Assembly: GCF_039541075.1 (NCBI RefSeq)
Contig: NZ_BAABFN010000002.1
Span: 682,001-746,000, forward strand
Reading direction: 5' to 3'
Source: Compostibacter hankyongensis
GTDB lineage: Bacteria; Bacteroidota; Bacteroidia; Chitinophagales; Chitinophagaceae
DNA: 64,000 nucleotides
The notes under the pieces are model-generated. The model was not told the DNA's origin. It searched no databases and saw only the letters and a list, made by a program, of their open reading frames with translations. Below, one piece after another: positions 1-7,622 of the stretch; the stretch's first letter is position 1, and each line of letters opens with the position of its first letter. The translations under genes and the position numbers were made by a program.

Positions 1-767
1 ATGGGCGCGATATGATAAAAGCCGCGCAGCTTGCCGGCCAGCGTTTCGTCAAGGGCGCGCAGGCTCATGGCAAAGCCGCTGTCCATGTACTGCATATGGT
101 GCCAGTAGCCTGCCGGCATGAACATGGTGTCGCCATGTTCCAGTACGGTGGTATAGCCCCGGGCATATTTCAATGCAGGAAAGTGTTCCTCATCGAGGCC
201 GTTTTCCCAGTTCACGAAGCTGGCGGCGCTTTCCACCGTCAGGGGCATCTTGTAGATCATGGGCGACTGCGCATTTTCAAGCAGCAGCACGCGTTTTCTG
301 CCCACAAATTGCGTATGCATGATGTGCGACAGGTCTATATCATAGTGCATATGGGCCACGGAACCTGCTCCGCCTACGAACAGCATGGGAAATTTCTTCA
401 GAAGACCTTTTAGGAGGTGATCGGGCCAGGTAAAGTCCGACACCAGCTGTGGCGCATATTTAAAGATGTTAAAAAGAAAGATACGTAGCGCTACCGGTCC
501 CTTTTTAACCATCTCCAGGTAATCGCCGAAAAGCATTTCCTCGTCGTAGCCGTTTACCGGGGTATTGGCGTCCGCACGGCTGTTGTTATAAAGTCCCACC
601 TTTTCCTTTCCGACCAGGGAGATAAAATAATCCCAGGTCCATTGGGTAAAGGCAGGCCAATCGTGGGAGAGACCGGTGATGACCACCGGCTTGCGCGGCT
701 TCAGATAGTTATCCCGGAAGGCTTGGGGGGATATGTTTTCCACCCGGTCAATGGGTTGCACCAGCAT
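1..767 (-). CDS. Cupin_8/JmjC-like protein, C-terminus beyond the window
   Basis: The first 255 codons are present and the gene leaves the window at base 1. The ATG at 767 is the first start after an in-frame TGA two codons upstream. Residues 141-143 (H-Y-D) give the HxD iron pair of a double-stranded beta-helix dioxygenase. A GRKR stretch near residue 157 and a late His in PAGYWHH (223/224) fit the Cupin_8 branch of the JmjC superfamily, so an Fe(II)/2-oxoglutarate hydroxylase is likely. The substrate cannot be read from sequence. It lies 107 bases downstream of ftsY on the same strand and may share its transcript. Confidence 0.8.
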   Translation of the reverse strand, partial: MLVQPIDRVENISPQAFRDNYLKPRKPVVITGLSHDWPAFTQWTWDYFISLVGKEKVGLYNNSRADANTPVNGYDEEMLFGDYLEMVKKGPVALRIFLFNIFKYAPQLVSDFTWPDHLLKGLLKKFPMLFVGGAGSVAHMHYDIDLSHIMHTQFVGRKRVLLLENAQSPMIYKMPLTVESAASFVNWENGLDEEHFPALKYARGYTTVLEHGDTMFMPAGYWHHMQYMDSGFAMSLRALDETLAGKLRGFYHIAP

Positions 768-874
768 ACATCAGCTTTTTTATCAGGCTTTCGGTTACAG
801 GTCCGTCATGTGGAAAATGACCTGCAAATATAGGAATTGTGCAGATATGGAACCGGAAAATGTAACGGAGGCAT

Positions 875-1843
875 TTATGCGGAAGGGTCCAGGCTGAACA
901 GGGAATCCACAAACTCGAATTTGTTAAAAACCTGGAGGTCTTCCATCTTCTCTCCGATACCGATATACTTGACGGGTATGCCGAACTGGTTGGCCACGGC
1001 GAGCACTACGCCACCTTTGGCCGTACCATCCAGCTTGGTGACCGCTATGGCGGTAACTTCGGTGGCGGCGGTAAACTGCCGGGCCTGCTCCAGGGCATTC
1101 TGGCCGGTGGAGCCGTCCAGCACCAGCAGCACCTCATGGGGGGCGTCGGGAAGTACCTTTTTGATCACCCGCCGGATTTTTCCCAGCTCGTCCATCAGGT
1201 GAATCTTATTGTGCAGGCGGCCCGCCGTATCGATCAGCACCACATCGGCGCCGGTAGCCACGCCCTGCCGCACGGCATCATAAGCCACTGCGCCGGGATC
1301 CGAACCCATGGCCTGCTTTACAATGGGCACGCCCGTACGTTCGCTCCATACCGTAAGCTGGTCCACTGCCGCTGCGCGAAAGGTATCTGCAGCGCCCAAC
1401 ACCACCGATTTCCCGGCTTTTTTAAAATTATAGGCCAGCTTGCCGATGGTAGTGGTTTTGCCCACGCCGTTGACGCCTACTACAAGCACCACATAGGGCT
1501 TTTTATCTGCAGGCGTTTCAAAGTCGCGGTAATCCTCCGAATCCGCATCGGTGAGCAGGGCGGCTATTTCCTGCTGCAGGATGGTATTCAGCTCCGCCGT
1601 GTTCAGATATTTATCATCGGCCACCCTTTGTTCGATGCGGCCGATGAGCTTTACCGTGGTATCCACGCCCACATCGGCGGAGATCAGGGCTTCTTCCAGG
1701 TTATCCAGCACCTCTTCGTCCACGGTAGACTTTCCGGCCAGGGCCCTTCCGATCTTACCCAGGAAGTTTTCCTTGGTCTTTTGGAGTCCTTCATCCAGGC
1801 TTTGCTTTTTCTCCCGGGTGAAGAGTTTTTTGAAAATACCCAT
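875..1843 (-). CDS. ftsY: Signal recognition particle receptor FtsY
   Basis: FtsY is the membrane-associated GTPase that receives SRP-ribosome complexes at the Sec translocon. The 322 residues show the N-terminal helical N domain (about 20-90) and the SRP GTPase G domain: P-loop GVNGVGKT at 123-130, DTAGR at 205-209 and TKLDG at 269-273. The acidic A domain of E. coli FtsY is absent, leaving only a short basic N-terminus, as is common outside Proteobacteria. The gene ends the rpmB-rpmG-DUF4295-ftsY run, all on the minus strand, an order typical of Bacteroidota. Confidence 0.97.
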   Translation of the reverse strand: MGIFKKLFTREKKQSLDEGLQKTKENFLGKIGRALAGKSTVDEEVLDNLEEALISADVGVDTTVKLIGRIEQRVADDKYLNTAELNTILQQEIAALLTDADSEDYRDFETPADKKPYVVLVVGVNGVGKTTTIGKLAYNFKKAGKSVVLGAADTFRAAAVDQLTVWSERTGVPIVKQAMGSDPGAVAYDAVRQGVATGADVVLIDTAGRLHNKIHLMDELGKIRRVIKKVLPDAPHEVLLVLDGSTGQNALEQARQFTAATEVTAIAVTKLDGTAKGGVVLAVANQFGIPVKYIGIGEKMEDLQVFNKFEFVDSLFSLDPSA

Positions 1844-1966
1844 CGCTTAAAATATTAAACCGGAAAAGCCATTACGCCGGAGCGCAATGGCTTTTAATAT
1901 CATTATCGGGAGCATTACGGACGTAGTTACTTCAGGGCACAAAAGGATGTGCTTTTTCGTCCGCGC

Positions 1967-2134
1967 TCAGGATTTCATATAATCCTTGATCTTTTCCTTA
2001 TGGACGATCGATTCCTTAAAGGTATAAGCGCCCGTTTTCGGGGAACGTACCGCCCGGATTACCTTGGTCCAGTTCTTGGCTTCGGCGCCGCCCTTTTGAT
2101 CTTTCTTGATCGCCGTTTTTGCTTGTTTGGCCAT
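1967..2134 (-). CDS. DUF4295 small basic protein
   Basis: This 55-residue, lysine-rich protein begins MAKQAKTAIKK and ends KDYMKS. Its size, basic character and position between rpmG and ftsY match the DUF4295 family, which is confined largely to Bacteroidota and travels with these ribosomal protein genes. A ribosome-associated role is suggested only by its company; no function is established from the sequence. The start is an ATG at 2134, 13 bases after the rpmG stop, and no Shine-Dalgarno sequence is visible. Confidence 0.88.
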   Translation of the reverse strand: MAKQAKTAIKKDQKGGAEAKNWTKVIRAVRSPKTGAYTFKESIVHKEKIKDYMKS

Positions 2135-2147
2135 GATAGGTAGTTTT

Positions 2148-2330
2148 TTACTTAATTTCCTTATGTACCGTCACCTTTTTCAGGATAGGATTGTACTTTT
2201 TCAGCTCCAGGCGCTCCGGAGTGTTTTTCTTGTTTTTATTGGTAATATAACGGGAGGTGCCCGGTTGTCCGGAAGCCTTGTGTTCCGTACATTCGAGGAT
2301 AACCTGTACCCGGTTGCCTTTCTTTGCCAT
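2148..2330 (-). CDS. rpmG: Ribosomal protein bL33
   Basis: The 60-residue protein starts MAKKGNRVQVILECTEHK and has the bL33 signature TSRYITNKNKKNTPERLELKKYNP split over its middle, ending in KEIK. It is a component of the 50S subunit near the E site. The zinc-ribbon cysteine pairs of C+ paralogues are missing; only one Cys is seen, so this is the zinc-independent form. It follows rpmB by 28 bases and is surely co-transcribed with it. Confidence 0.97.
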   Translation of the reverse strand: MAKKGNRVQVILECTEHKASGQPGTSRYITNKNKKNTPERLELKKYNPILKKVTVHKEIK

Positions 2331-2358
2331 GATCCGCTTTTATTTTAACTTTTGGAAT

Positions 2359-2595
2359 TCAGATTTTTTGACCGGCGGCACGCAGTTCCTTTACGACCTC
2401 GTACAGTCCCTTCTTATTGATCGTACGGATGCCGTCGGCAGAAACCTTCAGGCTGATCCAGCGGTCTTCTTCCGCGAGGAAAAAACGCTTCTTCTGCAGA
2501 TTCGGTAAAAACCTGCGCTTGGTTTTGATGTTGGAGAAAGAAACATGATGACCCGTGATGGGCTTCTTTCCGGTAACCTGACATACTCTTGCCAT
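2359..2595 (-). CDS. rpmB: Ribosomal protein bL28
   Basis: The 78-residue protein begins MARVCQVTGKKPITGHHVS and shows the bL28 core (SNIKTKRRFLPNLQ, then WISLKVSADGIRTINKKG). It is a 50S subunit protein. It heads the minus-strand run rpmB-rpmG-DUF4295-ftsY. An imperfect promoter box GACATTTG (minus strand, 2625-2618) stands about 25 bases in front of the ATG, one base off the Bacteroidota TAnnTTTG consensus. Confidence 0.97.
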   Translation of the reverse strand: MARVCQVTGKKPITGHHVSFSNIKTKRRFLPNLQKKRFFLAEEDRWISLKVSADGIRTINKKGLYEVVKELRAAGQKI

Positions 2596-2808
2596 AACTT
2601 CAACGGTTTTGGGAGTGCAAATGTCGGATTAATTTAGGAAAAAAACAAATAATTAACTGGTTTTTAATTGCTTTTCCCGTGCAGCGTTTGGCATACTTTT
2701 TCTGTCTTTTCAAAAGTATCCCGGCCCGGGAAGGAGAAACCAGGGCTGAAGATATTAACTCTTGATTAAGAACACTTTAAGGAAAGAGGCTGGCCCGGTA
2801 ATTATTTG

Positions 2809-2816
2809 TAAATTTG
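2809..2816 (+). promoter_or_regulatory. Bacteroidota -7 box TAAATTTG
   Basis: A perfect TAnnTTTG element lies 37 bases ahead of the small membrane protein ATG at 2854. The 258-base gap (2596-2853) between rpmB and that gene holds only this box and the rpmB promoter region. Confidence 0.5.
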
Positions 2817-2853
2817 AACAGTCATTCTATCAGTCCACCGATAAACAAAGACC

Positions 2854-2988
2854 ATGACCGCGATTTTTATATGGATCGGATCGGCAGTACTGGGCATAGG
2901 TGTGGCCGGCTTTGCGCTACTTTACCTGCTGCGCAGCCGCTGGATGAAGGAGGAAGAGTTTGATGCCACCCGGGATCTGTTTATCTGA
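2854..2988 (+). CDS. Small single-span membrane protein (44 aa)
   Basis: A 44-residue frame begins MTAIFIWIGSAVLGIGVAG, forms one hydrophobic helix (about residues 3-24) and ends in a charged tail (RSRWMKEEEFDATRDLFI). It has a good promoter box upstream and converges on ahpD with 7 bases between stops. The general plan recalls small oxidase-assembly proteins such as CcoS, but the CcoS signature is not present, so no function is assigned. It could be real or a chance frame; the promoter and helix favour a gene. Confidence 0.5.
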   Translation: MTAIFIWIGSAVLGIGVAGFALLYLLRSRWMKEEEFDATRDLFI

Positions 2989-2995
2989 AACCGGC

Positions 2996-3583
2996 CTATA
3001 GCAGCACTACGAGGCTTTTCAGCACGGAGCCGAGGCGTACTGCGTCCCAGATGCGCTGGGGAGCAGTGCCTTGCTTCACCAGTCCTTCCTCGTGGGCCTT
3101 TACACAGCGGGCGCATCCGTTTAAAGCGGAAATCACCAGACTCAGCAGCTCAAAAAATTCCTTTCCCAGCACGGGATTCCCCATGATATTCATCTTGATA
3201 CCGGCGGGCAGGCTTTCATAGCTTTCCTTTTCGGTAAAATGCCGGAAGCGGTAGAGTACATTGTTGGCATTCAGCAGGGAGGTGCAGGCAATGGCTTCCG
3301 CGATTTCCGCCTGGGTGGCGCCGTTGTCCTGGGCCAGCGATTCAAAAGCGTTCTTTAGCACGGCATTCCGCTCGTTCACCGCCACGGCCACGCCGATCAG
3401 GTAGGCTTCCTTCCGGCTCAGGTTTTCGCTGCCCAGCGTATTGGAAACATTGATCTTCAGGTCACGGATATAGCGGGACTCCGTATCCGACAGCAATTTA
3501 AGGCTGCCCCTCAGCTCATCCGCATGCAGGCCTACTTCCGTAAGCAGGTTAAATGCTGTTTCGCTTTGCGATGTTGAAAACAT
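2996..3583 (-). CDS. ahpD: AhpD-like alkylhydroperoxidase
   Basis: This is a 195-residue carboxymuconolactone decarboxylase/AhpD fold protein. Cys157, Cys160 and His164 (NGCARCVKAHE) form the CxxC...H redox centre of AhpD, which in mycobacteria hands electrons to AhpC. The neighbouring ahpC lies upstream on the same strand and is of the three-cysteine mycobacterial type, so the pair very probably works as one peroxide-reducing system. A 195-base gap with an inverted repeat separates the two genes. Confidence 0.9.
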   Translation of the reverse strand: MFSTSQSETAFNLLTEVGLHADELRGSLKLLSDTESRYIRDLKINVSNTLGSENLSRKEAYLIGVAVAVNERNAVLKNAFESLAQDNGATQAEIAEAIACTSLLNANNVLYRFRHFTEKESYESLPAGIKMNIMGNPVLGKEFFELLSLVISALNGCARCVKAHEEGLVKQGTAPQRIWDAVRLGSVLKSLVVLL

Positions 3584-3673
3584 ATATCTTTTTTTAAAAA
3601 ATTCACGGACAACGGCTAATGGTCTTTTTCCTCAGGTATCGTATTATCGGTATCTTCCGTTGCCCGTGAATGA

Positions 3674-3753
3674 AGTCTAAAGTTCAAGGTCTAAAGTCTA
3701 AGGTTCTTTTGCCGGCAGGTCAACTTTAGACCTTAAACTTTAAACCTTAGACT
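3674..3753. repeat. Inverted pair of TCTAAAG-type repeat arrays
   Basis: Two 32-base arms (3674-3705 and 3722-3753) match as reverse complements at 26 of 32 positions when counted by hand, around a 16-base GC-rich spacer. Each arm is built from short related units such as GTCTAAAG and GTCTAAGG. All six differences are transitions. The structure fills the gap between ahpC and ahpD and could fold into a long hairpin in the ahpC-ahpD transcript. Confidence 0.75.
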
Positions 3754-3778
3754 GCTGATTTTCAAACCAGAAACCCTC

Positions 3779-4333
3779 TTAATTCTGCAGGGTGGCTTCG
3801 CCTTTCTGCCAGTTGCAGGGGCAGAGCTCGTCGGTCTGCAGCGCATCCAGGACGCGCAGCACCTCTTTTACATTTCGGCCTACGTTCAGGTCATATACGG
3901 ACACCCAGCGTACAATGCCCTGCGGGTCAATGATAAAGGTGGTGCGATAAGCTATTTTTTCACTGCTTTCCAGGATACCCAGTTCCTCGGCCAGCGATTT
4001 GGAAGTATCTGCCAGCATGGGGAAACGCAGGTCTTTCAGGTCCTCGTGATGCTTGCGCCAGGCCAGGTGCACATATTCGCTGTCTGTGGAAGCGCCGATC
4101 AGGATGGCATCGCGGTCAGAAAAGTCGTCATTGTGGCGGTTGAATTCGGCAATCTCGGTAGGACATACAAAGGTGAAATCCTTCGGCCACCAGAACAATA
4201 CGGTCCACTTGCCTGAATTTTTCAGCTCTTCGGAGGTAATTTCATAAAATTCTTTGCCCTTTTCGGTCGATACCACTGCATTTTTTTTGAAATCAGGGAA
4301 GACCGACCCTACGGACAAAATCGCATTTTTCAT
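3779..4333 (-). CDS. ahpC: Alkyl hydroperoxide reductase AhpC (peroxiredoxin)
   Basis: This 184-residue AhpC/Prx1 family peroxidase reduces hydroperoxides in the cytoplasm. The peroxidatic Cys57 sits in FTFVCPTEI. The C-terminus DELCPCNWQKG carries two further cysteines (171 and 173), the three-cysteine layout known from mycobacterial AhpC that is recycled by AhpD. The gene is followed on the same strand by ahpD. Upstream lie a near-consensus box and a long inverted repeat (4413-4458) that could be a peroxide-sensor site. Confidence 0.96.
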   Translation of the reverse strand: MKNAILSVGSVFPDFKKNAVVSTEKGKEFYEITSEELKNSGKWTVLFWWPKDFTFVCPTEIAEFNRHNDDFSDRDAILIGASTDSEYVHLAWRKHHEDLKDLRFPMLADTSKSLAEELGILESSEKIAYRTTFIIDPQGIVRWVSVYDLNVGRNVKEVLRVLDALQTDELCPCNWQKGEATLQN

Positions 4334-4412
4334 TTTTTCCTGTTTTAACGTTTACGATACTACGAAGCATTTTTTCATTTGACGCCGCAAAGATCGTATC
4401 CGTTTCCCATAA

Positions 4413-4458
4413 ACAAAATAGATTGTTTTACTCATCCTATCAGTATTATCTATTTTGT
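4413..4458. promoter_or_regulatory. 11-bp perfect inverted repeat upstream of ahpC
   Basis: ACAAAATAGAT at 4413-4423 is exactly mirrored by ATCTATTTTGT at 4448-4458, with 24 bases between. ATAG/CTAT half sites about 36 bases apart recall OxyR operators, although the inner half sites are poor. It lies 80-125 bases upstream of the ahpC start and also 26 bases beyond the stop of the upstream hydrolase, so a terminator role for that gene is the main alternative. Confidence 0.45.
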
Positions 4459-4483
4459 AAATCCGTCACAGGACCGGGGCGGG

Positions 4484-5440
4484 TCAGTCGCCCGCATCTT
4501 CCCGGTAGGCATCGCTGCCGGAAGCGGGTTGCCAGGTGCTGCGGGGCTCGTAGTAATGCCACAGGTAAGCGGCTACCTTCCGCGCCAGCTGCCAGGCTTC
4601 ATTATCCGGTTTCCAGCTTTGGTCGCGGTTGTTCTTGGTGGCGATGTAGAATACATAATCCCCGTGCGGGGCGTTCACCAGCACGCCTTCCGAGCGGGAG
4701 GCGTCGACCATGCCCTGCTTTGAGGCGGTCTGAATATAGGGCGGAATGGCCGACAGCGCATACTCGTCCCAGTAAATATGGGTCATCAGCCGGTACATAC
4801 GTTCCGAGGCGGCAGGACTTACGGCCTTCCCCTCCCGGATGAGGGTGAAGAGGGTGGCCATTTCCCGGGGGGAGGTCTGCCCCCACCCATATTGCCGCCA
4901 GGCCGAATCGCGGCCCGGCGTACGGGAGTTCACCCGTGTGTGCACGAAGCCATGCGCCGCCAGCCATTGGTTGATAACGGTTCCTCCTCCAGCCAGGCCC
5001 TGGCACCAAAGCGCAGCCGTATTGTCGCTGTACCCGATCATCAGGCTTACCGCTGTGCTGAGGTCGGTCTTTGTGCTGTCCTTGAAAAAACCCATTACCC
5101 CTGATCCGCCGCGTGAGAGGGAGTCCCGGTAGAGCAGCGGCTGGTGATATTTTAGCTTGCCCTGCCGGATCTGGTCAAAAATACCGACGAGGATGGGCAC
5201 TTTTATGATGCTGGCCGTGGGGAATACCGTATCGGCATTGACCGCAGCCATCCGTCCTGTCCGGAGGTTATGCACATAGATACCCGCGGTGCCGTGGAAA
5301 TCGCTTATCCACTCCTGAAGCTGCTGCTGCAGCCGTTTATCGGTGCGGAGATGCTGGGACAGGGCGGGGAGTGCGGGCAGGAAAAACAAAAAGGCCGTCA
5401 GCAGTCCTGCGGCCCGGCGGATGGAGATGGAGGAGTACAT
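4484..5440 (-). CDS. Exported beta-lactamase-fold serine hydrolase, class A-like
   Basis: The 318-residue protein has a signal peptide (about residues 1-29, ending ALPALSQ), which fixes the start at 5440; the open frame upstream only reads through a repeat. The class A fold is shown by S77-I-I-K80, by SDN at 138-140 and by a KQG (241-243) where KTG is usual. The region where ExxLN (Glu166) should stand reads SRTPGRDSAWRQYGWG and has no obvious general-base Glu. It may therefore be a penicillin-interacting or other serine hydrolase rather than an efficient resistance enzyme. Confidence 0.82.
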   Translation of the reverse strand: MYSSISIRRAAGLLTAFLFFLPALPALSQHLRTDKRLQQQLQEWISDFHGTAGIYVHNLRTGRMAAVNADTVFPTASIIKVPILVGIFDQIRQGKLKYHQPLLYRDSLSRGGSGVMGFFKDSTKTDLSTAVSLMIGYSDNTAALWCQGLAGGGTVINQWLAAHGFVHTRVNSRTPGRDSAWRQYGWGQTSPREMATLFTLIREGKAVSPAASERMYRLMTHIYWDEYALSAIPPYIQTASKQGMVDASRSEGVLVNAPHGDYVFYIATKNNRDQSWKPDNEAWQLARKVAAYLWHYYEPRSTWQPASGSDAYREDAGD

Positions 5441-5445
5441 GGGTT

Positions 5446-5476
5446 GAGGATTTGATGATGTGATGATTTGATGATT
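5446..5476. repeat. GATTTGATGAT tandem repeat
   Basis: GATTTGATGAT occurs twice (with GTGATGATTTGATGATT in the middle), directly upstream of the serine hydrolase start. The same motif in reverse complement recurs at 6391-6426. The gap 5441-5612 holds this repeat and nothing else recognised. Confidence 0.65.
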
Positions 5477-5612
5477 CCCTTCATCGTCAAAATGTACAGC
5501 ACCGATAAGAGGATTGAACCCGTTGTAAGCGGCATTACCGAACTTTGCTTCATAGCGGCCGAACCGGAAACGCGAAGCGTGCATCGAGACCAGAGACCTC
5601 AAATCAAAAATT

Positions 5613-6332
5613 TCAAACAATCAGGTCCCTGAAGCTGCGGATACCGGGCGTTCCCGGGGTGGTAAATCCTTCGCCGTAAGCCACGCCGATCATCTTCCCC
5701 AGCATTTTGGCCCGGTTCACCACGCTTTCAAAAAATACGGGACTGGAGATATAGGTCTGCAATGTCTCGTCCTGCTTCACGAGGAACTGGGTTTTGAAAC
5801 AGCGGATGGCTTCTTCTTTCCGCGGCATAACGGTGGAGATATCAACGATAAAGTCGGGAGACAAATAGCGGTCCTGGATAAAGTGGAAAACCTGTTTGGG
5901 GCGCCAGGCTTCCTGGGGCTGCCCGTCCAGGCTGGTCTCCACCTTGATGAGACCGGAGAGGAAGCAGCTGTCGGTGATCAGCCGCGCTGCCCGCCCGTGG
6001 TCCGGATGCCGGTCTTCCGTAGCATTGGCAAGGATAATATCCGGCCGGTATTTACGGATCATCCGGATAACGGCCAGCTGGTGTTCCCGGTCGTTCCGGA
6101 AAAAACCGTCAGGCAGACCGATATTTTCCCTTACGGCCAGGCCCATCACACGGGCCGCCTCGGCAGCCTCTTCCCTCCGGGTATCGGCGGTACCGCGGGT
6201 CCCCAGCTCTCCTTCGGTAAGATCGGCCACCCCTACCTTCATGCCCTGAGCCGCATGGACCATCAGCGTTCCCGAGCAGCCCAGCTCTACATCGTCCGGG
6301 TGGGCGGCGATGGCGAGAATATCTAATTTCAT
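5613..6332 (-). CDS. bshB1: Bacillithiol biosynthesis deacetylase BshB1
   Basis: This 239-residue LmbE/PIG-L zinc deacetylase shows the metal motif AHPDD (residues 10-14), the downstream HPDH motif and the family-specific FFRNDREHQL segment. It removes the acetyl group from N-acetylglucosaminyl-malate, the second step of bacillithiol synthesis, giving the cell its low-molecular-weight thiol. Placement near ahpC/ahpD and a rhodanese fits a redox neighbourhood, though the genes are not one operon. The N-terminus MKLDILAIAAHPDD supports the ATG at 6332. Confidence 0.93.
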   Translation of the reverse strand: MKLDILAIAAHPDDVELGCSGTLMVHAAQGMKVGVADLTEGELGTRGTADTRREEAAEAARVMGLAVRENIGLPDGFFRNDREHQLAVIRMIRKYRPDIILANATEDRHPDHGRAARLITDSCFLSGLIKVETSLDGQPQEAWRPKQVFHFIQDRYLSPDFIVDISTVMPRKEEAIRCFKTQFLVKQDETLQTYISSPVFFESVVNRAKMLGKMIGVAYGEGFTTPGTPGIRSFRDLIV

Positions 6333-6390
6333 CCGTTAATATTCGTTTTTTAGGGGTATGAGACAAATAAAAAACATTGAGCACAAAGTA

Positions 6391-6426
6391 AATCATCAAA
6401 TCTCCAAATCATCAAATCTCCAAATC
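6391..6426. repeat. Exact 16-bp tandem repeat AATCATCAAATCTCCA
   Basis: The 16-mer is present twice without change (6391-6406, 6407-6422) and begins a third time. It lies between the bshB1 start and the stop of the DUF4294 gene. It contains AATCATCAAATC, the reverse complement of the repeat at 5446-5476. Confidence 0.8.
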
Positions 6427-6430
6427 AAAA

Positions 6431-7051
6431 CTAATTATATCTCCCGAAGTAATAAAAGTAGGGATCGGTCTGCATCTCCCGGACGATGTTCTCGATATCG
6501 GAGTCCTGCTGCCGGTCGTAAGGCGTCTTGAGATTGCTGCCGAAGAAAAAAGCCACCGTCTGCCAGACCCGCGCCGAGAAGCCGCCTTTCAGCTCCCGGA
6601 TAAGATTATAGCAGTTATCCCCGGTTTCCCGGTAGATGAGCTTGATCAGCACTTTTCCCTGGTAGACCGAAAGGTCTTCCAGCTTGCTACCGAACTGTGC
6701 TTTCAGCTCTTTCTCCTTTTCCTTCAGATAAGCCCTGCGCTCCTTTTTACCGTGTATGGTGGCCAGGTGGGTATCTACATCCTTCAGCACGCTCGCCGCG
6801 GCTTTGGCGTAGGGGTAGGTAACGTATACGGCATTGCGCAGACGGCTCCATTCCCGTTGCCGTTGGCGCCAGCGGCGGGGGAGGCGGTCGAAGATCAGCA
6901 CACCCGGCAGCGTGGCCGCCAGCATGGAATCCCCGCCCTCCACAATCACACTTACCGGTATGCTATCGGTGGCGGCCCGCTGCGCCTCTGCCGGCTCAAA
7001 AGCCATGCAAAAACAACCCAGCAAAATGATCGTGACAAACAACCTCGCCAT
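6431..7051 (-). CDS. DUF4294 exported protein
   Basis: The 206-residue protein starts at an ATG (7051); a TTG five codons earlier is open but less likely. A signal peptide runs to about residue 23 (EPAEAQ). The body shows the DUF4294 pattern: PGVLIFDRLPRRWRQRQRE, then R..AVYVTYPYA, a charged helix (KKERRAYLKEKEKELK) and IYRETGDNCYNLIRELKGG. The family is Bacteroidota-specific and has no known activity. Its usual length is about 200-250 residues. It stands alone between rhodanese and bshB1. Confidence 0.88.
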   Translation of the reverse strand: MARLFVTIILLGCFCMAFEPAEAQRAATDSIPVSVIVEGGDSMLAATLPGVLIFDRLPRRWRQRQREWSRLRNAVYVTYPYAKAAASVLKDVDTHLATIHGKKERRAYLKEKEKELKAQFGSKLEDLSVYQGKVLIKLIYRETGDNCYNLIRELKGGFSARVWQTVAFFFGSNLKTPYDRQQDSDIENIVREMQTDPYFYYFGRYN

Positions 7052-7100
7052 AAATCCTTTTCGCAAATGAGAGACGGATATAAAGATACGAATTCACTTT

Positions 7101-7541
7101 TTACTCCTCCGGTGCCAGCGGAAAGCCCCGGTCTATCCAGTCGGCCTTGAGGTTACGCGGCAGGTTGAGCAGGCGGGGATTCCGGAAACCCATGGAAAGA
7201 AGGGTCTGGAAGGCCGGCCGCACGTTGGGGCAGTGTTCAAAAGGACAACAACCGCAGTAGATGATCACCGGCTTTTCACGCGGCAGATCAGCCAGCATCT
7301 TCTTTAGCCGGCCGAGACCTTCTTTTTCGCCTGCAGGTCCCGCCACCCGGGCGCCGGATATAACCCCTGCAGGTCCGACATCGATGACCACCGGACGTTG
7401 CGATATGGGCAGCTGCAGCTGCGCTGCCAGCACAGAAGGCTCCACCAGCTGGGCCTGCGTCCAGGGGACCGGGGACGCCGACTGGGAACGGGCGGTATAC
7501 CCGGCAACGATCAGGAAACAGGCGAAAAAAAATCTTTTCAT
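7101..7541 (-). CDS. Exported rhodanese-like protein
   Basis: The 146-residue protein begins MKRFFFACFLIVAGYTARSQ, a signal peptide that sets the start at 7541. A rhodanese fold follows (PVVIDVGPAG, then KPVIIYCGCCPFEHCPN). The predicted active loop begins YCGCCPFEHC, richer in cysteines than the usual CxxGxR, so sulfur transfer, metal binding or a thiol-disulfide role are all possible. It sits 59 bases downstream of the rest of the minus-strand group and 81 bases from ccmF. Confidence 0.78.
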   Translation of the reverse strand: MKRFFFACFLIVAGYTARSQSASPVPWTQAQLVEPSVLAAQLQLPISQRPVVIDVGPAGVISGARVAGPAGEKEGLGRLKKMLADLPREKPVIIYCGCCPFEHCPNVRPAFQTLLSMGFRNPRLLNLPRNLKADWIDRGFPLAPEE

Positions 7542-7622
7542 AGCTTGATTTTTAGTTACCTGGAGGGCATTCCCGCCGCTTTTCGGACCAAAGGACCATA
7601 GACGCATGCAAAACACGCCGGG

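Noticed and set aside
5441..5620. 60-codon N-terminal extension of the serine hydrolase
   Set aside because: It reads through the GATTTGATGAT repeat and would bury the signal peptide; the ATG at 5440 directly precedes the signal sequence.
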